DNA from: Ceratothoa steindachneri
Lineage: Eukaryota; Arthropoda; Malacostraca; Isopoda; Cymothoidae
Length of the DNA: 64,000 nucleotides
Direction: 5' to 3'
Assembly: GCA_963969495.1 (NCBI GenBank)
Contig: OZ018326.1
Coordinates: forward strand, 182,381,653 to 182,445,652
The notes under the pieces were generated by a model. It did not search any database. It was given only the letters and a program-made list of their open reading frames with translations, and was not told the DNA's origin. Numbering within the stretch: position 1 is the first letter of the stretch; every line of letters starts with the position of its first letter. Positions 23,151 through 34,889 of the stretch are shown here, in pieces. The translations under genes were made by a program, and so were the position numbers.

Positions 23151-23611
23151 TAAACAGCCATTAGGAAACAGCCCTATTGTTTACTGTATATATAATTTTT
23201 TTGGCACATTTAATTTGTAGGCTAAGAAAAAGAAAGCACCTGTCTTTGTAATATAAACACTGCCTGTATATTTTATCCTGTACTCTTTTGACGCCAAACG
23301 TTCTTTGTGTATATTTATTTTCCCTTTTTTTGTCTATTTTCATTTAATTGTATGTGCCATTGTTAATTACTTTTTTTGTATGCACGATATTTTCATTGCA
23401 CCTTTGTAACTTACCATTTTGTTTTTCTTATGTATACCTAAACTCGGATCAGTCGGTTTTTAGTTGTGTACACCTGTTAAACACGGGTCAGGATGTCCCT
23501 TTAAATTGTTCCACCTCTTAACCGTCCTCGTAGGTAAACGCCTTTCCTTTTTATATGCCCCTTTTCTTCCGCTTCATCGGAGAAAATCGCTATCTTTTGG
23601 AAGGGAGGAGA
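23151..23611 (+). other. E3 3' untranslated region and polypurine tract
   Basis: AT-rich noncoding spacer of about 450 bp ending in GGAAGGGAGGAGA (about 23599-23611), the likely polypurine tract used to prime plus-strand DNA. E2 shows the same layout (43051-43454). Confidence 0.5.
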
Positions 23612-24640
23612 TGTGGAGGAATAGAGTCTAATATGTTCTGGAGGTCCACCTTGGACTTTAACAAGAGCCATGTGACCTTAACCCTGGAACCAAAAGCGTG
23701 GGAAGTAAGGAAGGAATCGGAGGAACATGGCTTTATCAAACAAGCTGTGTTTATCTTGCGAGGCCTATTTCCTGCACCCGAGGTGATTTAAACTCGACTC
23801 TTCTACTCGAAACACGAGATAGCCCGAATGGCTATTCGACCGGCTCCTTATCTTGGATTCTCCTCCCCTCCCCAGCCTAAGCTGGCGACTTCAGATCCCA
23901 GGAGAACACGCCGTGGCCCAAGGCAATTTCGTCTCCCACCGTCCGCCTATAGTCGGATCCTCCGTAGATTATTCGAATACCGACGGCTAGAATCTCTCCC
24001 CTGTGGACATGGCCCCAGTCTATTGGCAACTCCTTACAACGGCCGTTCTTCCGTGAATTCGCGCCAGTACTCTCTCATCGACAACCCTCAGGTAAGACCC
24101 GTCCTCCATTAATCAGCATCCTGAGGAAGAACCACTAACTCCCTTCTCCATCGAGAACCTTGAAGTAAAACATATTACCTTGCTGCATCCTCGCCCCCCT
24201 GATTTACCTCCCATTCGACCATTACTCCGTGCAAGACTTCGACGCTGCAGACCTCATTATAATCGGGTATTCCCCGAACCAATTGTATTATTTACATTGC
24301 GGCTCAGTGTAGCCACTTTGAAGAATCTGATCCGAGTCAGGTAATTGACCGCTTTTATCCCTTGGATTTGCCCCTTTGCTGACAGCAAATGTGTTCGATT
24401 ATTTATTTGACCACGTATCTCACTTAACTCTCTTTTGTATATATTTAATATTTCTTTTTTATTAAAATTTATTTTTGTAACATCCTTCAAATAACCTTGA
24501 ACGAATATCGGCCACAATTAACCGTTAAGCTAATCTGCATTCACTTATTTTTGATAATTATTAACCACACATTCGGTGGACGAATTTCTCCCCCATTCTC
24601 ATTACACCCCCAACTCGTCGCACCAAGCCATTAGCGTGTC
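23612..24640 (+). repeat. E3 3' LTR (end uncertain)
   Basis: Starts TGTGGAGG directly after the polypurine tract. It is GC-rich in the first half and AT-rich at the end, like the other LTRs. No second copy in the window, so the right border (before the (TA)n at 24650) is a guess. Confidence 0.45.
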
Positions 24641-24647
24641 ATTGTCC

Positions 24648-24649
<2 letters not shown>

Positions 24650-24715
<66 letters not shown>
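24650..24715. repeat. (TA)n microsatellite at PLE-A 5' side
   Basis: Pure TA dinucleotide tract of about 65 bp that ends exactly where PLE-A coding sequence begins. Confidence 0.9.
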
Positions 24716-25374
24716 CCCACAAACAAGGTTTTCCTCTTAGACCTATCACATCGGGAGTGGGAAGCGCTCCCCACAGAATTGCAAAGGCACAGGCCAGACC
24801 ATTGTCTCAGGGACTGGGAAAAATTAGCAAAGCGCATTTAAAGAATTCGACTGATTTAAAGGAGAGGCTAAATGGGGTCAACTTACAGGGAAAGAAAATG
24901 GTAAGCTTTGATGTAAAATCGCTGTTCACCAATGTCCCTGTTCACGGTGCTTTGGAGGCAGTGGCAAAATTGTTACTCGTCTTGAATGACGCTGACCTAC
25001 CCGTTAGTAAAAGGGACTATATAAAGTTAGTTTCGCTATGCGTGAGCTTTGGTGCGTTCACCTTTGAAGGGGAAGAATTTCGACAATACAGGGGACTGAC
25101 GATGGGATCTCCACTTAGTGCTGTCATGGCATGCCTATTCATGGAGGTCCTTGAAACAGAGAAATTGATGAGGGTATTCGGGAAGAAGGACTCCTTGTGG
25201 TTGAGATATGCAGACGATGTTCTGGCCATAATTCCTGAAAATACTGACGTCAATGAGAAATTAGAGCGGTTGAATAAGATAAACGGTAGCATACAGTTTA
25301 CTGTAGAGGAAGAAGTTAATAACAGGATTCCTTTTCTGGACACACTTATACATATGGTTTGGGAGTGTAACTGA
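24716..25374 (+). pseudogene. PLE-A reverse transcriptase
   Basis: Coding begins right after the (TA)n with HKQGFPLRPITSG, then MVSFDVKSLFTNVPV (first catalytic aspartate block), FRQYRGLTMGSPLSAVMA, LWLRYADDVLAI (YADD intact, near 25205) and RIPFLDTLIH. All are diagnostic Penelope RT motifs. A one-base shift near 25365 moves the frame; the continuation EFSVYRKPSNKDDFIHYLSG is in the next frame. The enzyme copies element RNA, primed from a nicked target. Confidence 0.85.
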
Positions 25375-25379
25375 GTTTT

Positions 25380-26203
25380 CCGTTTACAGGAAACCCTCTA
25401 ATAAGGATGACTTCATCCATTATCTATCGGGACACAGCGATAGAACGAAGACTGGGGTAGTGATAAAATTCTACCTCAGGGCCATCCGGATTTGTAGCCA
25501 ACAGTTTTTAACTGATGAGTACAACTACATTAAGAATGCTTTTATGAAACTAAAATATCCGGAGGGTCTCTTAATAAAGTTGAGGTATAAAGCGGTCGGG
25601 ATATCGGAAAGAGGCAAAATGAGTAGCACGACAAATGGGACCGTGGATAATGAGGCTTTGACAGGCACATTGGATGGGGTCAGGTACCTTTCAGCACCTT
25701 ACTGCAAGGCTGTGCAGAGCATAAATGTGGCCCTCAGGAAAACGGGTTTGCTAGTTGCCGATCATGCTGGGACGAATATCAAGGAATTGGTTTCGCACAA
25801 AAAGTTTAGGGCCCAAACGGATAGGGGCATAATCTATCAGATTCCGTGTGAAGGGGGCGACAAGAGTTATTACGGAGAGACTGGTAGGGACATTAAAACT
25901 AGACTTAGTGAGCACAAGAGGGACGTCCGGGCACATAGAACTTCAAACTCGTTAGTGGTGCATATAGATGAATGTGGGCATTAACCCAAATGGGATGGGG
26001 TGAATATAGTTCAAAAAGGTTTATCAAAACGTGAGCGTAGGATTATGGAAGCTACATATATTCTCTCCTATAGGTCGACAAATCACCGGGACGGTTTCTT
26101 CAAGCTAGCGACAGGTGCGGCAAGGCTCATTAATGAAGAGGCGAAAGGGTCGAGACGAGGGGGAAACGGCCGATGGAGAGCAAGTGACCGCGACCCAGAC
26201 TAA
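25380..26203 (+). pseudogene. PLE-A RT thumb and GIY-YIG endonuclease
   Basis: After the frameshift: RTKTGVVIKFYLRAIRICS then the endonuclease GIIYQIPCEGGDKSYYGETG with RDIKTRLSEHKRDVR and NSLVVHIDECGH. A TAA at 25982 interrupts, but the same frame continues PKWDGVNIVQKGLSKRERRIMEATYI, containing the conserved glutamate region. GIY-YIG endonucleases cut the target DNA in Penelope elements. Confidence 0.8.
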
Positions 26204-26333
26204 CTCTACGAATGGTTGAGCAGCGATCTTCCATCTCTCTTGTCAGTTCCATTCTGAGGAAGCCAAGAGGTGGAACGTCAATAAAGAGCTCTGTGTAGTG
26301 TCTGGACTTTTCTTTCTCCCCATCCATTCTCAC

Positions 26334-26352
26334 ATATATATATATATATATT
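26334..26352. repeat. (TA)n microsatellite at PLE-A 3' end
   Basis: Short TA tract directly after the 3' region of PLE-A. Confidence 0.85.
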
Positions 26353-27439
26353 TATAATTTGCTATATCACGGCAAACAGTATACATTCTATTCAGGTGAA
26401 GCTGCAATGCTACCACCTCAACAGATGTATTTAATGCCAATCGAAGAAAGGAAACATCATGCTGTTTATAAATCGTACCCGGACCCCATCCGTTAGGAGT
26501 GGAATCACAAAACCGTTATACCCTGGGAGAGTGGGCAGTGACACGCGACCAGGTGCCCTGCATTATTATTATCATTTTTATTATTATTCGGATAGTATTT
26601 CAAAATATACAAGCTCCAAGACAGAAGCATCAAGGGAGCTGCTATGTGGTAAACCTATAAACAGAAAAAGAACGGTCCTTCGACCCAATTGAGTACAACG
26701 TGTGGTGTATGGATGGGTAAGTAGAAGACGCTTCAGCTGGTGATTGACATCAGATGCAATTTTAAAGAAAAGGTCAGCAATCCTACTAAACGGCAATTTT
26801 AAAGATTTATCTCAATATCGGCGATCCTTTGTGTCTACTCTGGGCAAGAAATAGCTGTATACAAAGTGGTGCTATCAGCAAAAGCATTCATCATATACTC
26901 GATCTTGGATCACCTTTTTGAGTTATAAACAATAAGAAATGATATATCGGAGGACACTTCTTTGAGAAACATTAGTCAAAATATAACTAAAGGGGCCAAA
27001 GCAACTAACAGCTGATATTCCGTGTATTTTTATAGTCATTAATGAGGAAAACACTTCAAATAAGTTTCCACCAATAACAAATGATCTAATTTTTTACAGA
27101 AATGATTTAAAGTTAACTCCATCGAAGGCTCAACTAATTTCATGAGAGACGAGACTTGACTCATGACCAGCATCATGATACAATAGCATGTTTTATGTGA
27201 GGAAGAAAAAAGCATCAGTGGTTTTCAGACATTTTATAAACCGAAATAAATTAGGTGGTAACAATTTATTATCATCCGAAAAACAAGGTGTAGTTATAGG
27301 AATAATTATATAATCATGAATGTGAATGGAAAGGAAAGACCACACCACATTTCCCATACACCGGCATATTCGAAATAAACCCTGAAGTGACGTAAAAGAA
27401 TTCTAAAAACAACAGCTCATTAATCTTGCTCAATTTATC
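26353..27439. other. noncoding stretch
   Basis: No supported coding feature. A TTATTATTAT-rich patch lies at 26563-26590. Confidence 0.4.
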
Positions 27440-28133
27440 TTGAAGAATTTCATAAATTTTTATGGGATTTCTCGCTTTAAAACTCTCTTACAAACATTTT
27501 TAATGGGTATTAGGTCCGGACTGTGGCCAGGCAAGCTCATTACAGTGATATTGCTCGTCGTCGAGGAAGATCTTCACTTCCTTGACCATGTGGAAGGAGG
27601 CATTATCCTACATGAAATATTAAAGTTTGGCTTCGGTGTCTGACAGATGAGGCAGAGGCTAACCTAACTGGGATTTCTTGTACATTTGTGATTTCACTGT
27701 TGCCCGAAAGTGCAGAAGTGGCTCAGCGCCTTTAAAAGAAATCACGCCTCAGACCGTCACTATTCTTCCGCAGAACATTTTTTGCAATTGACATATAATC
27801 TTTCGTCTTTTCTACGAACAATGAACCTCCTACCACCATCAGATCCGTGAAAAATGAACTCAGATACGTCACTATAGTGGACTTTGCTCCATTGGTCATC
27901 TGTCTATGTAACTTTCTCACTGGCAAATGTAAGACTAACTATCTTGGTCTTCAGACTGATTAATGGCTTAACCTTTGGTGTTTAAGCGTCACAATTGCCT
28001 TCTTATTGCCTACGTTAAACAGTTTACCTGGAGAAATTGATGGCCAATCTCTCACTTTCTTTACAACTTGGGGAATGACTCGGTCTTCCTTTTTGAGTTC
28101 TTCTTCCATTTAAAGCTTGATTAACCAGCCTTA
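27440..28133 (-). pseudogene. decayed Tc1-type transposase
   Basis: Minus-strand pieces in order: VIPQVVKKVRDWPSISPG and NVGNKKAIVTLK (28080-27990), LKTKIVSLTFASEKVTW (27960-27900), QWSKVHYSD then EFIFHGSDGG (27890-27830; first catalytic acid region), and near the end AWPGHSPDLIPIKNVCKRV (27530-27480), where lysine replaces the catalytic glutamate of PIEN. Frame changes and stops occur throughout. The intact Tc1 at 28134 lies immediately upstream on the same strand. Confidence 0.65.
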
Positions 28134-29541
28134 CAGTGGCGGCAACAAAAAAAGTGACATGTGACAATTCGGGGAAAATAAAACAGAAAAATGTAACTTA
28201 CATATTTTATTATGAATATTTCATGAAAGTTATTACTTGGTCATGTTGCCCTTGCACTTGATGACCATCCTGAGTCGATTGGGCATTGATTCAGTGAGGT
28301 TTGCGAAGTAGGTGGGGTCGATCGTAACCCAGATCTGCTTCAGTGATTCTATCAGGTCCTTGATGCTGCCGGGTGCTGTCTCTTGAACTTTGGATTTCAT
28401 CAGATTCCAAGCATTCTCAATAGGATTTAGGTCCAGGAAATTACCAGGCCACTCCAAAACACTAATATTATTATCATTGAAGAATCTTTTTACTAACTGG
28501 GACCTGTGAGCAGGGGCACCATCATACATGAAAAATTCACACTGATGAATTTCCCAAAATGGCAGCATGTGCTGCCTCAAAACTTCAAGATAGTTAGTCC
28601 CCCTCATGGCTACATTCTTGGCAAGGAAGTACAGACCTCCTCTGCCCTTTTTTCCACTAAAGGCACCCCACACCATCACACTATCAGGGTGCTTCACAGT
28701 TTTCACGGTATATTTCGGGTTATCCCGAGACACAGTGCTGGGACGACGCACGATCTTTGACTCTCCTCTGACCAGCCTTAAGGTGCTCTCATCACTGAAC
28801 ATGACCTTCTTCCAATGGGCAGCTGTCCAATGTTTATAGGTCTTGCAAAAATTGAGCCTTTCCATCTTCATAGCCTTGGTAAGAAGTGTCTTCTTGGCAG
28901 CGCGGCGAGACGGTAGGCCTAAGTCCTTCTGTAAGCGATGACTGATGGTCCTGAGGGCAACGTTCTGGAGGAGGTCTGGGTGTTTTTTCTTGATTGAAGC
29001 GGAGGTTACAGAAGGGTCTGACATCACTTTACGCCTTAGGATATTATCAGTCCTTGGAGATGTCTTCCTAGCTGCACCAATGCCCTCCTTCCTCTTTGGT
29101 ATGGTACCTGGTGGCAATAACTCAGCTGCACGTTTTAGGCGATGAATCGTATTTTTGAGGTTACTAAATCTGCTGCTACATCAATAAAAGACTTTTCCTG
29201 CTCTAATAGGGTCAAGGCACGGCTTTTCTCTGTCATAGAAAGCTTTTTCCACCCCATTGTATCCACTTGCACAGAAGTTATAGCACGTCAAATGTAGGCA
29301 CGAATGCAGATAATCAGCACGCTGGAGTGCCATATACTAAAACCTCGTTGTACGAGCTCAAACGAGACACTGAGTTCCAATAGAGCGCAGTTCTGTTGTC
29401 TTAGCCCAGGAGAGTCGTCCACTTGCGGCATAAGCTCCGCACATTTTCATTGGATTGTTGGCAAGTAAAATAGTGAAAGCGATTTTGTGTATCGATTTCT
29501 GTTGCCAATATTCAATGTCACTTTTTTTGTTGCCGCCACTG
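28134..29541 (-). mobile_element. Tc1-type (DD34E) transposon, nearly intact
   Basis: Perfect 27-bp terminal inverted repeats (CAGTGGCGGCAACA...GTGACAT) at 28134-28160 and 29515-29541. Both are flanked by TA (28132-28133, 29542-29543). Length is 1408 bp with one transposase on the minus strand. Confidence 0.95.
28233..29257 (-). pseudogene. Tc1-type DD34E transposase, one frameshift
   Basis: Start at 29257 (MGWKKLSMTEKSRALTLLEQ). A one-base shift near 29150 moves into the frame IHRLKRAAELLPPGTIPKRK, which runs open to the stop at 28233. Total would be about 341 residues, the usual Tc1 size. The N-terminal part is a helix-turn-helix DNA-binding region. Catalytic motifs are VMFSDESTLRL (D1), FFMYDGAPAHRS (D2) and LDLNPIENAWNLMK (E), with 34 residues between the last two. 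The glycine-rich VWGAFSGKKGRGG stretch is present. Only the single frameshift keeps it from being whole. The transposase would cut and paste the element at TA. Confidence 0.9.
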
Positions 29542-29543
29542 TA

Positions 29544-30990
29544 TATACACCTATTGTATCTTAAGTTGACAGGATATTATGATCTACACAATTGGAGCGC
29601 TGCACAGAGAGAGCAATGGCTCAAATTGAAAGTCCATCTTGATGGCGTTGTTTTAAAATCAGCTCGCAGACGGAGAGATGCGTGAAAGATTTCTTAGGCA
29701 TGTTACCTGGAATACAGCTGGCAAGAGAATGACCTAACGTACACTAGATTGCACTGAAGTTAATTACTATGCAAACAATAGCGGTTCTCTTTAAAAAAAT
29801 CTTAAGCACTTTGATCATTTTGGACATCTATTTTTCTATTAAGTTATTATTCTACTGATGAATTTCGTTTTATTCATCTAACTTGATTAATCTTTACCAA
29901 TACATAGTCTATATCTGTATGTTATCGTACACCACTTTTAGACACTATAGATTCTCCGTGGCAAAAGATATCGAAGATAATTTGATAGAAATAGAGGCTT
30001 TCTGATCTTTTAGGACGGTATAGGTATATTAATCTTGATGTTCACCATCGTTTCTCCTTAAAGATTATATTCTATCCTATTATATATGACCAGTCTTCCT
30101 ATTTGTAAGTAGGGGTTTATGGTTTTCATCCTGTATTTTTAATGTAAATCTATCGAATTCCGACACTTGTACTATTTTTTCTAGGTATTAAAGTGGAGCC
30201 CTTAGTTTTGCACTCTACAGGTGCTCAGACATTTTGCCTCTTGACCGCTGCTTTGCTAGTATTCTAAGTCTGTGTCGTCTTTATTGAGTGGCTCAGTCCG
30301 ATGCCAAATCAAATGAAGCTGAGGCGAAGTTTACTTGGTTGATTTAGATTTCTCAGCGTTTTATGAACCCGAGATTCCTGTTTGCTTAGAATGCCCTAGC
30401 CAATGACATAATTCTTTCCGAATTGCTCTGGTTGGTTACCCTGGTTAACTTCATCTGTGTACCTTACGTTAAGACTAGGTTTTGAAGATTTTTCATATAT
30501 ATTGTGAAGAGCAGAGAGAATTAAAAAAAACCTCCAGTTGTGTTTTTTAATTGCTGTTTGTTTTTAGTGGGAATCTGAAAGTAGCATAGTATTAGGGTGA
30601 TTTTTTTATAACGACGACTTATGCTCTTGGTGGCAGTGGCCAGTTGGGTGAAGAAAAAATTGCATTTATATTCTTCAAATAAAATGATCGCTTGTCTGTT
30701 CGTTACAGAAATACCGTGTAAAATTCTGATATGTATTCCCACTCCAAATCTGGGAAATTTGTACTTCAGGCCGTGGATCCAGACTTTATTAAAGTCCTTG
30801 TAGGCATTCTCACATCCCTGCAGAATAAGGTCAATTATGCATCCATATGTAAGCCCTGTAGCCGCGAAATCAGTTCGTTAATTTAATAGTAATCTGTGAG
30901 GAAAGATGTTTTCAGTCTGTTGTTCAGAAATTTTAAAAAAACCTTATAGAAAATATGTAAATTGAAATTGGCCTTTATTTTATTATCTCA
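29544..30990. other. noncoding stretch
   Basis: It may include the outer end of the older Tc1 into which the 28134-29541 copy inserted, but I could not define it. No protein family motif seen. Confidence 0.35.
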
Positions 30991-30999
30991 TTCAGTGTC

Positions 31000-32900
31000 T
31001 TCCCTTGTTTGGAATAAAGATAATGAAATGCGATTTGTTTAATAGGATGCGTTAATAAGATTTGCAGGCTCCGTATGAGCCTTTTTGCAGATTTGGTTGA
31101 TATTGGTGCTCTTCGTTGGAAACATAAGATCGTCAGCTCCAATTCACAATCGGATGAATTTGTCCTCTGTTGAGGCACCATGGAAGGGATTCAGTTTCGT
31201 CGTTCTGCATCTTGAAAACCTGTCTCCACGTAGAACAATTTATTCTAGTGCCTGGCCTTCGAAGTTTAGACTGAAGATTTTTCCCTCCTCTTCTAATATT
31301 CTGAAAAGTTCTTTTCAGAATTTTCAGAAAAGCCTATCTTTCTTTCTTGGCGAGCTCGCAGTTGCGCCATTGTGCACAATCGTGACTTGATTTTCTTACT
31401 CGTGTGCCATTTTAATTTTGCGACAGTGGCACAGTAAATGTTAGAATTTTTTTAGGTATATCTTCTCGATTGCGCAGCCCCACTTCTCTCAGCTTTCGGA
31501 CCGCTTTAGTCTTTAGTTGCTGCTTGAGCTGTTGACTCTTTCAGAATTCAATGTGGCTTTAATAGCCTGCATGCAGAATGTTATCCTATATTAAGACGAT
31601 TAACTTTTGAAGGACAAATCTTTATAGTGTGCGGTGAGCTTGAACAAGAATATTTAAATTTGTTGTGGGATAGCTGCTATTTCTGCTCTTGAAATTTAGC
31701 AATTAATAGCTGTAAGTTCAGTGCCGATCCCATTTATCGTCGCGTTCTCCAAATTTGTGAGGGCCTCAGGGAAAGCATTTGTTTGAGAATACTAATCTAC
31801 GTTCTCATAGCATTTTTGGTTTGATGTTGGGATCTAGTTATGAGGAGCTGCCATGAGGCTAATCATCGGTATATGTTTGTTCAGTTTTAGTAGAACGGGT
31901 CTTATATTTTGGGGAAAACGTCGAATTACTGGCTGTACCTACCTACGTCTAAGAAAGTTGCGAAGTTTGGCCCTTTTTTGCTTTGATGTCTTTTCTGAGA
32001 GGAAATTTAGAGTTCTTCCACGATGGTCCGCGCGTTCAACTCCACAGTGAAAAGTACTGCGGATTTTTTTGGGTATAGAGAGATCATGTCATAGATAGTT
32101 ATGTAATTTTTGCGTAAGGTTAATACCCAATTTATATCTATATGCCCCCTCTGAAGCTCATCATAATCATAGACATGAAGGAATCTCCATGCTTCTTCGT
32201 TTCCTAGACAGTAAATTTTTCTCCCCTCGTTTAATGATCTGATGTCACCTTCCTTAGTTTGAATCATGTGTTACCCAGATATCTTTTGACGGTTGAAGTC
32301 ACTAATACCACTTTCCAAGTGATAAGGATATCCGGGTCTATGGCTATCTATATATTGTATACATGAGTTTTCTTGTTATTTCCCCCCTTACGTTTTTATG
32401 TCAGGATGTTTATTTTAAGTTTTATGGCGACTCTTACTTTTTGAGTTTGCTCATAGGTATTGTGGGGTATATGGATTATTTTTAAAGTTAGAGAAAGCTG
32501 GCATAGAAGTGAATCTACCTTTTTATTAATGCTGCTCTGACTACTTTTCTGTCTAGAGTGGAGTCTTAGAACCATTTGAAAAAGTTTCTTCGTACTCCAC
32601 TAGAGACATGTTTGAGGTGATGTTCTATTATCAAGGTCGTGATTTTTGTGCGGCTATTATATCTATATCTTTGGCTTTGATGGAATATTTTTTTCTGTGC
32701 CATTTAAGCTAATTTTGTTTGAAGTGGTGCCTTCATCATGCTTGTTTGTTCTTTTGTATTTTGAGTATAATTTTTTTTTTGAGCTCATCTTTTGGATTTC
32801 GAGAAGTCGTGCTCCGCTTTGAGAATTATCTGCTTTGCCGCTTGAGCAGTTTCAGGGGCGTCTTCTGGCTTATTATGTAGTTTGTAACGAAAAGGACTCT
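31000..32900 (-). pseudogene. possible LINE relic
   Basis: Minus-strand frame 32267-32007 opens TKEGDIRSLNEGRKIYCLG, close to the post-RT segment of many invertebrate LINE ORF2 proteins (EGDI.SL.EG..YKYLG). The rest is decayed, with residues such as KEDAPETAQAAKQIILKAEHDF near 32840. Identity of the flanks is weak; only the first block is moderately convincing. Confidence 0.35.
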
Positions 32901-32957
32901 TTCCGATTGGTGATTACGAGGGAAAAGAAGATGCTTTAGTCCATTTCCACTATGCAT

Positions 32958-33213
32958 TAAACTACCCACCTCTGAACATTAATTAGGGAGTACAAAATTC
33001 TGAAACAACTTTATTCGAGATTTTATGTATGTAGTGATAATATGGTCTAGCGTGAACAAACCAGGGCTAAGATTGATATTTGGGAACGCGTTAATGGAGG
33101 AGATACATTCTAATATATTTCTCGAAATATAATCACTGCATTTTAGGACGGGTTTGGCACTGTTCCAGTTAATGCTATGGTAAAGATTGTACATATGTAG
33201 AAAAGCACAGATT
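32958..33213 (-). pseudogene. PLE-B endonuclease fragment, inverted part
   Basis: The minus strand reads YNLYHSINWNSAKPVLKCSD then NILECISSINAFPNINLSPG, the C-terminal part of the PLE-B endonuclease. It matches 56095-56289 (plus) and 54376-54164 (minus). It lacks the 3' untranslated part, which lies in opposite orientation at 33214-33427. Confidence 0.7.
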
Positions 33214-33233
33214 GTTCACAGGGAACAATCTGC
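33207..33233. repeat. Perfect hairpin at PLE-B inversion junction
   Basis: CAGATTGTTC and GAACAATCTG form a 10-bp perfect stem with a short loop. It sits where the minus-strand and plus-strand PLE-B parts meet, so it arises from the inverted junction. Confidence 0.75.
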
Positions 33234-33426
33234 CATTTCTATTATTTAGAGCAATAGTAGTCTAACCCCCCTTCCACTATTTAAGGCAGTGTATGTCCTG
33301 TCTCCTGTCATTTCTTGAAAAGGTATTTAAGAATAAAGACGAAAGTGCTTGGAATCGTTTTTCACTTTTCCTTTGTGGGTGTATCTGCATAACTTTGACT
33401 CACGTGCACTTTGTGAGTTTTTTTTC

Positions 33427-33427
<1 letters not shown>
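33214..33427 (+). pseudogene. PLE-B 3' end fragment
   Basis: Plus-strand similarity to 56320-56478: TCCACTATTTAAGGCA, AAGAATAAAGACGAAAG, TCGTTTTTCACTTTTCCTTT, TATCTGCATAACTTTGACTC. It ends in a (TA)n tract as the other PLE-B copies do. Confidence 0.75.

Positions 33428-33493
<66 letters not shown>
33427..33493. repeat. (TA)n microsatellite at PLE-B 3' end
   Basis: TA tract of about 65 bp with one AC interruption near its start. Confidence 0.9.
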
Positions 33494-33495
<2 letters not shown>

Positions 33496-34500
33496 AAGGG
33501 CAACAAAGTTCGGCGCCCCATTTGAAGTTATTTCCTCGCCTCTGACACCTGCACCGTTTGTCGACGCCCCACGCGCGCCCTCGATAGTTATTCGAGAAAA
33601 GTGGCGCGCGCATGAGGCTATTACGTCACAGCACGTGAATAAAAGGACGCTTCCTTCTCTCGAGAGAAAGAACCCGTTCAAGTCCGTACGGCGAGGACCC
33701 TTGCCTTATCTCCTGCCAGTTTTGACGCTGACCTGCTGTACGAGGGCTACTAATCTTGGACGTTGACAGTCCTCCATTTGGGAAGTCTGAAAACCGTGGG
33801 CTCGTTTTGGCTCCCCCTCCTCCCACCTACCCTTTGTGTCACTCAAGATTATCCTAGTGTAGTACGCCGGTCCCTCGGCCGTACCAACTTCGGAATCCCT
33901 CGTCACTGGGATCATCTTCGATTCCATTAGATCTATCAATACCTCCGCCGTCGCCATCCGTGCATTCGCCCTCCATTGGATTACCCTCATCTGAGGTGTC
34001 CCTCCACTGATCCAGTATCAGGTACTTTGGAATAGTTCTTTCGTCTTGTGCCCTTACTAGGCCTCCAAGTAAGTTTCGAGTCTTCCTCCGCATCGTAGGA
34101 AAGGTCGTAAGACGGGGGGGGGTTATTCCGTGTGTACCTCGTACTCGAGGAGTGAAGCCTATTGTTTCCCGCTTAATTAATACGACGTGAATTCTTCGTA
34201 ATCGTCGACCCCTTTTGTATAACGACTTGGTCGTTTGTGGCCGAGGTGACTTTAAGTTGTTATAAATATTATTTTTGTGTTTACTTAATATAGATTTTGT
34301 ATTTAGGATCAAGAAGTTCTTCTCCTTAAATTATAAGATTATAATTTTTCTTGTTTCTCTCTTTCCCTCGCTGATACCCCAGGCCCCACCTGGTAACCAA
34401 CCGTAACCTACATAGTGTAGTCTAGGGGCGCGACTTTTTGTCTACCTCGAAGCGAACTTGGTTTTCCTTCTGAATAAATATTCTGGCGACCTTGCTAGTT
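33494..34500 (+). repeat. GC-rich LTR-like block
   Basis: GC-rich DNA with a GTGAATAAAAGGACGC promoter-like segment near 33635-33652, and an AT-rich end with AATAAATATTCTGGCGACC (about 34475). Composition and layout resemble an LTR; the last motif could be an LTR end followed by a primer binding site. Open frames on both strands have no family. No second copy in the window. Confidence 0.3.
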
Positions 34501-34573
34501 TGTCATAGTTATAAAGGCCCGTGTGAACTGGGTTCCGCGTTTGCCTTTACAATGTATCTCTCTCTCTTTCTCT

Positions 34574-34576
<3 letters not shown>

Positions 34577-34649
<73 letters not shown>
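34577..34649. repeat. (TA)n microsatellite
   Basis: Pure TA tract of about 72 bp preceded by TCTCTTTCTC repeats. Confidence 0.9.
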
Positions 34650-34652
<3 letters not shown>

Positions 34653-34889
34653 TATATTAATTTTTCATAGAGTTCTGAATTTATTTGTACACCTACATGA
34701 GGCGGTTGATCATTGACAATCAATATCACTCCAGCTTCCCCCAAATTTCTTTGGTCCAGGTACCTCCTCAGCAAGATGTATATTAGCTTTCCATAAAAAA
34801 CTTACAGTACCTTCAAACTAAATAATGGTAAGGTGCCAAATTAAAAGTTATTAACAAAACTTAGTTTATGGTATATGTGTTAAAGTTTT

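Larger units (their letters stand above)
21340..24640 (+). mobile_element. E3: gypsy-type LTR retrotransposon, 5'-truncated
   Basis: Plus-strand pol remnants in the order integrase core, linker, reverse transcriptase, RNase H are followed by about 450 bp of noncoding DNA. Then come a polypurine tract (GGAAGGGAGGAGA, about 23599-23611) and an LTR-like block starting TGTGGAGG. Gag, protease and the 5' LTR are absent. The proteins resemble those of E1 and E2. Confidence 0.7.
24716..26334 (+). mobile_element. PLE-A: Penelope-like retroelement, 5'-truncated
   Basis: Reverse transcriptase followed by a GIY-YIG endonuclease on the plus strand, lying between (TA)n tracts at 24650-24715 and 26334-26352. 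The RT begins at the PLRPITS motif, so its N-terminus is missing. Only one frameshift (near 25365) and one internal stop (25982) interrupt it, so it is fairly young. Confidence 0.85.

Noticed and set aside
24631..24837. Minus-strand frame with IYIYIY run
   Set aside because: Translation of the (TA)n microsatellite. The same applies to frames at 33293-33766, 34492-34716, 53735-53974 and 56375-56722.
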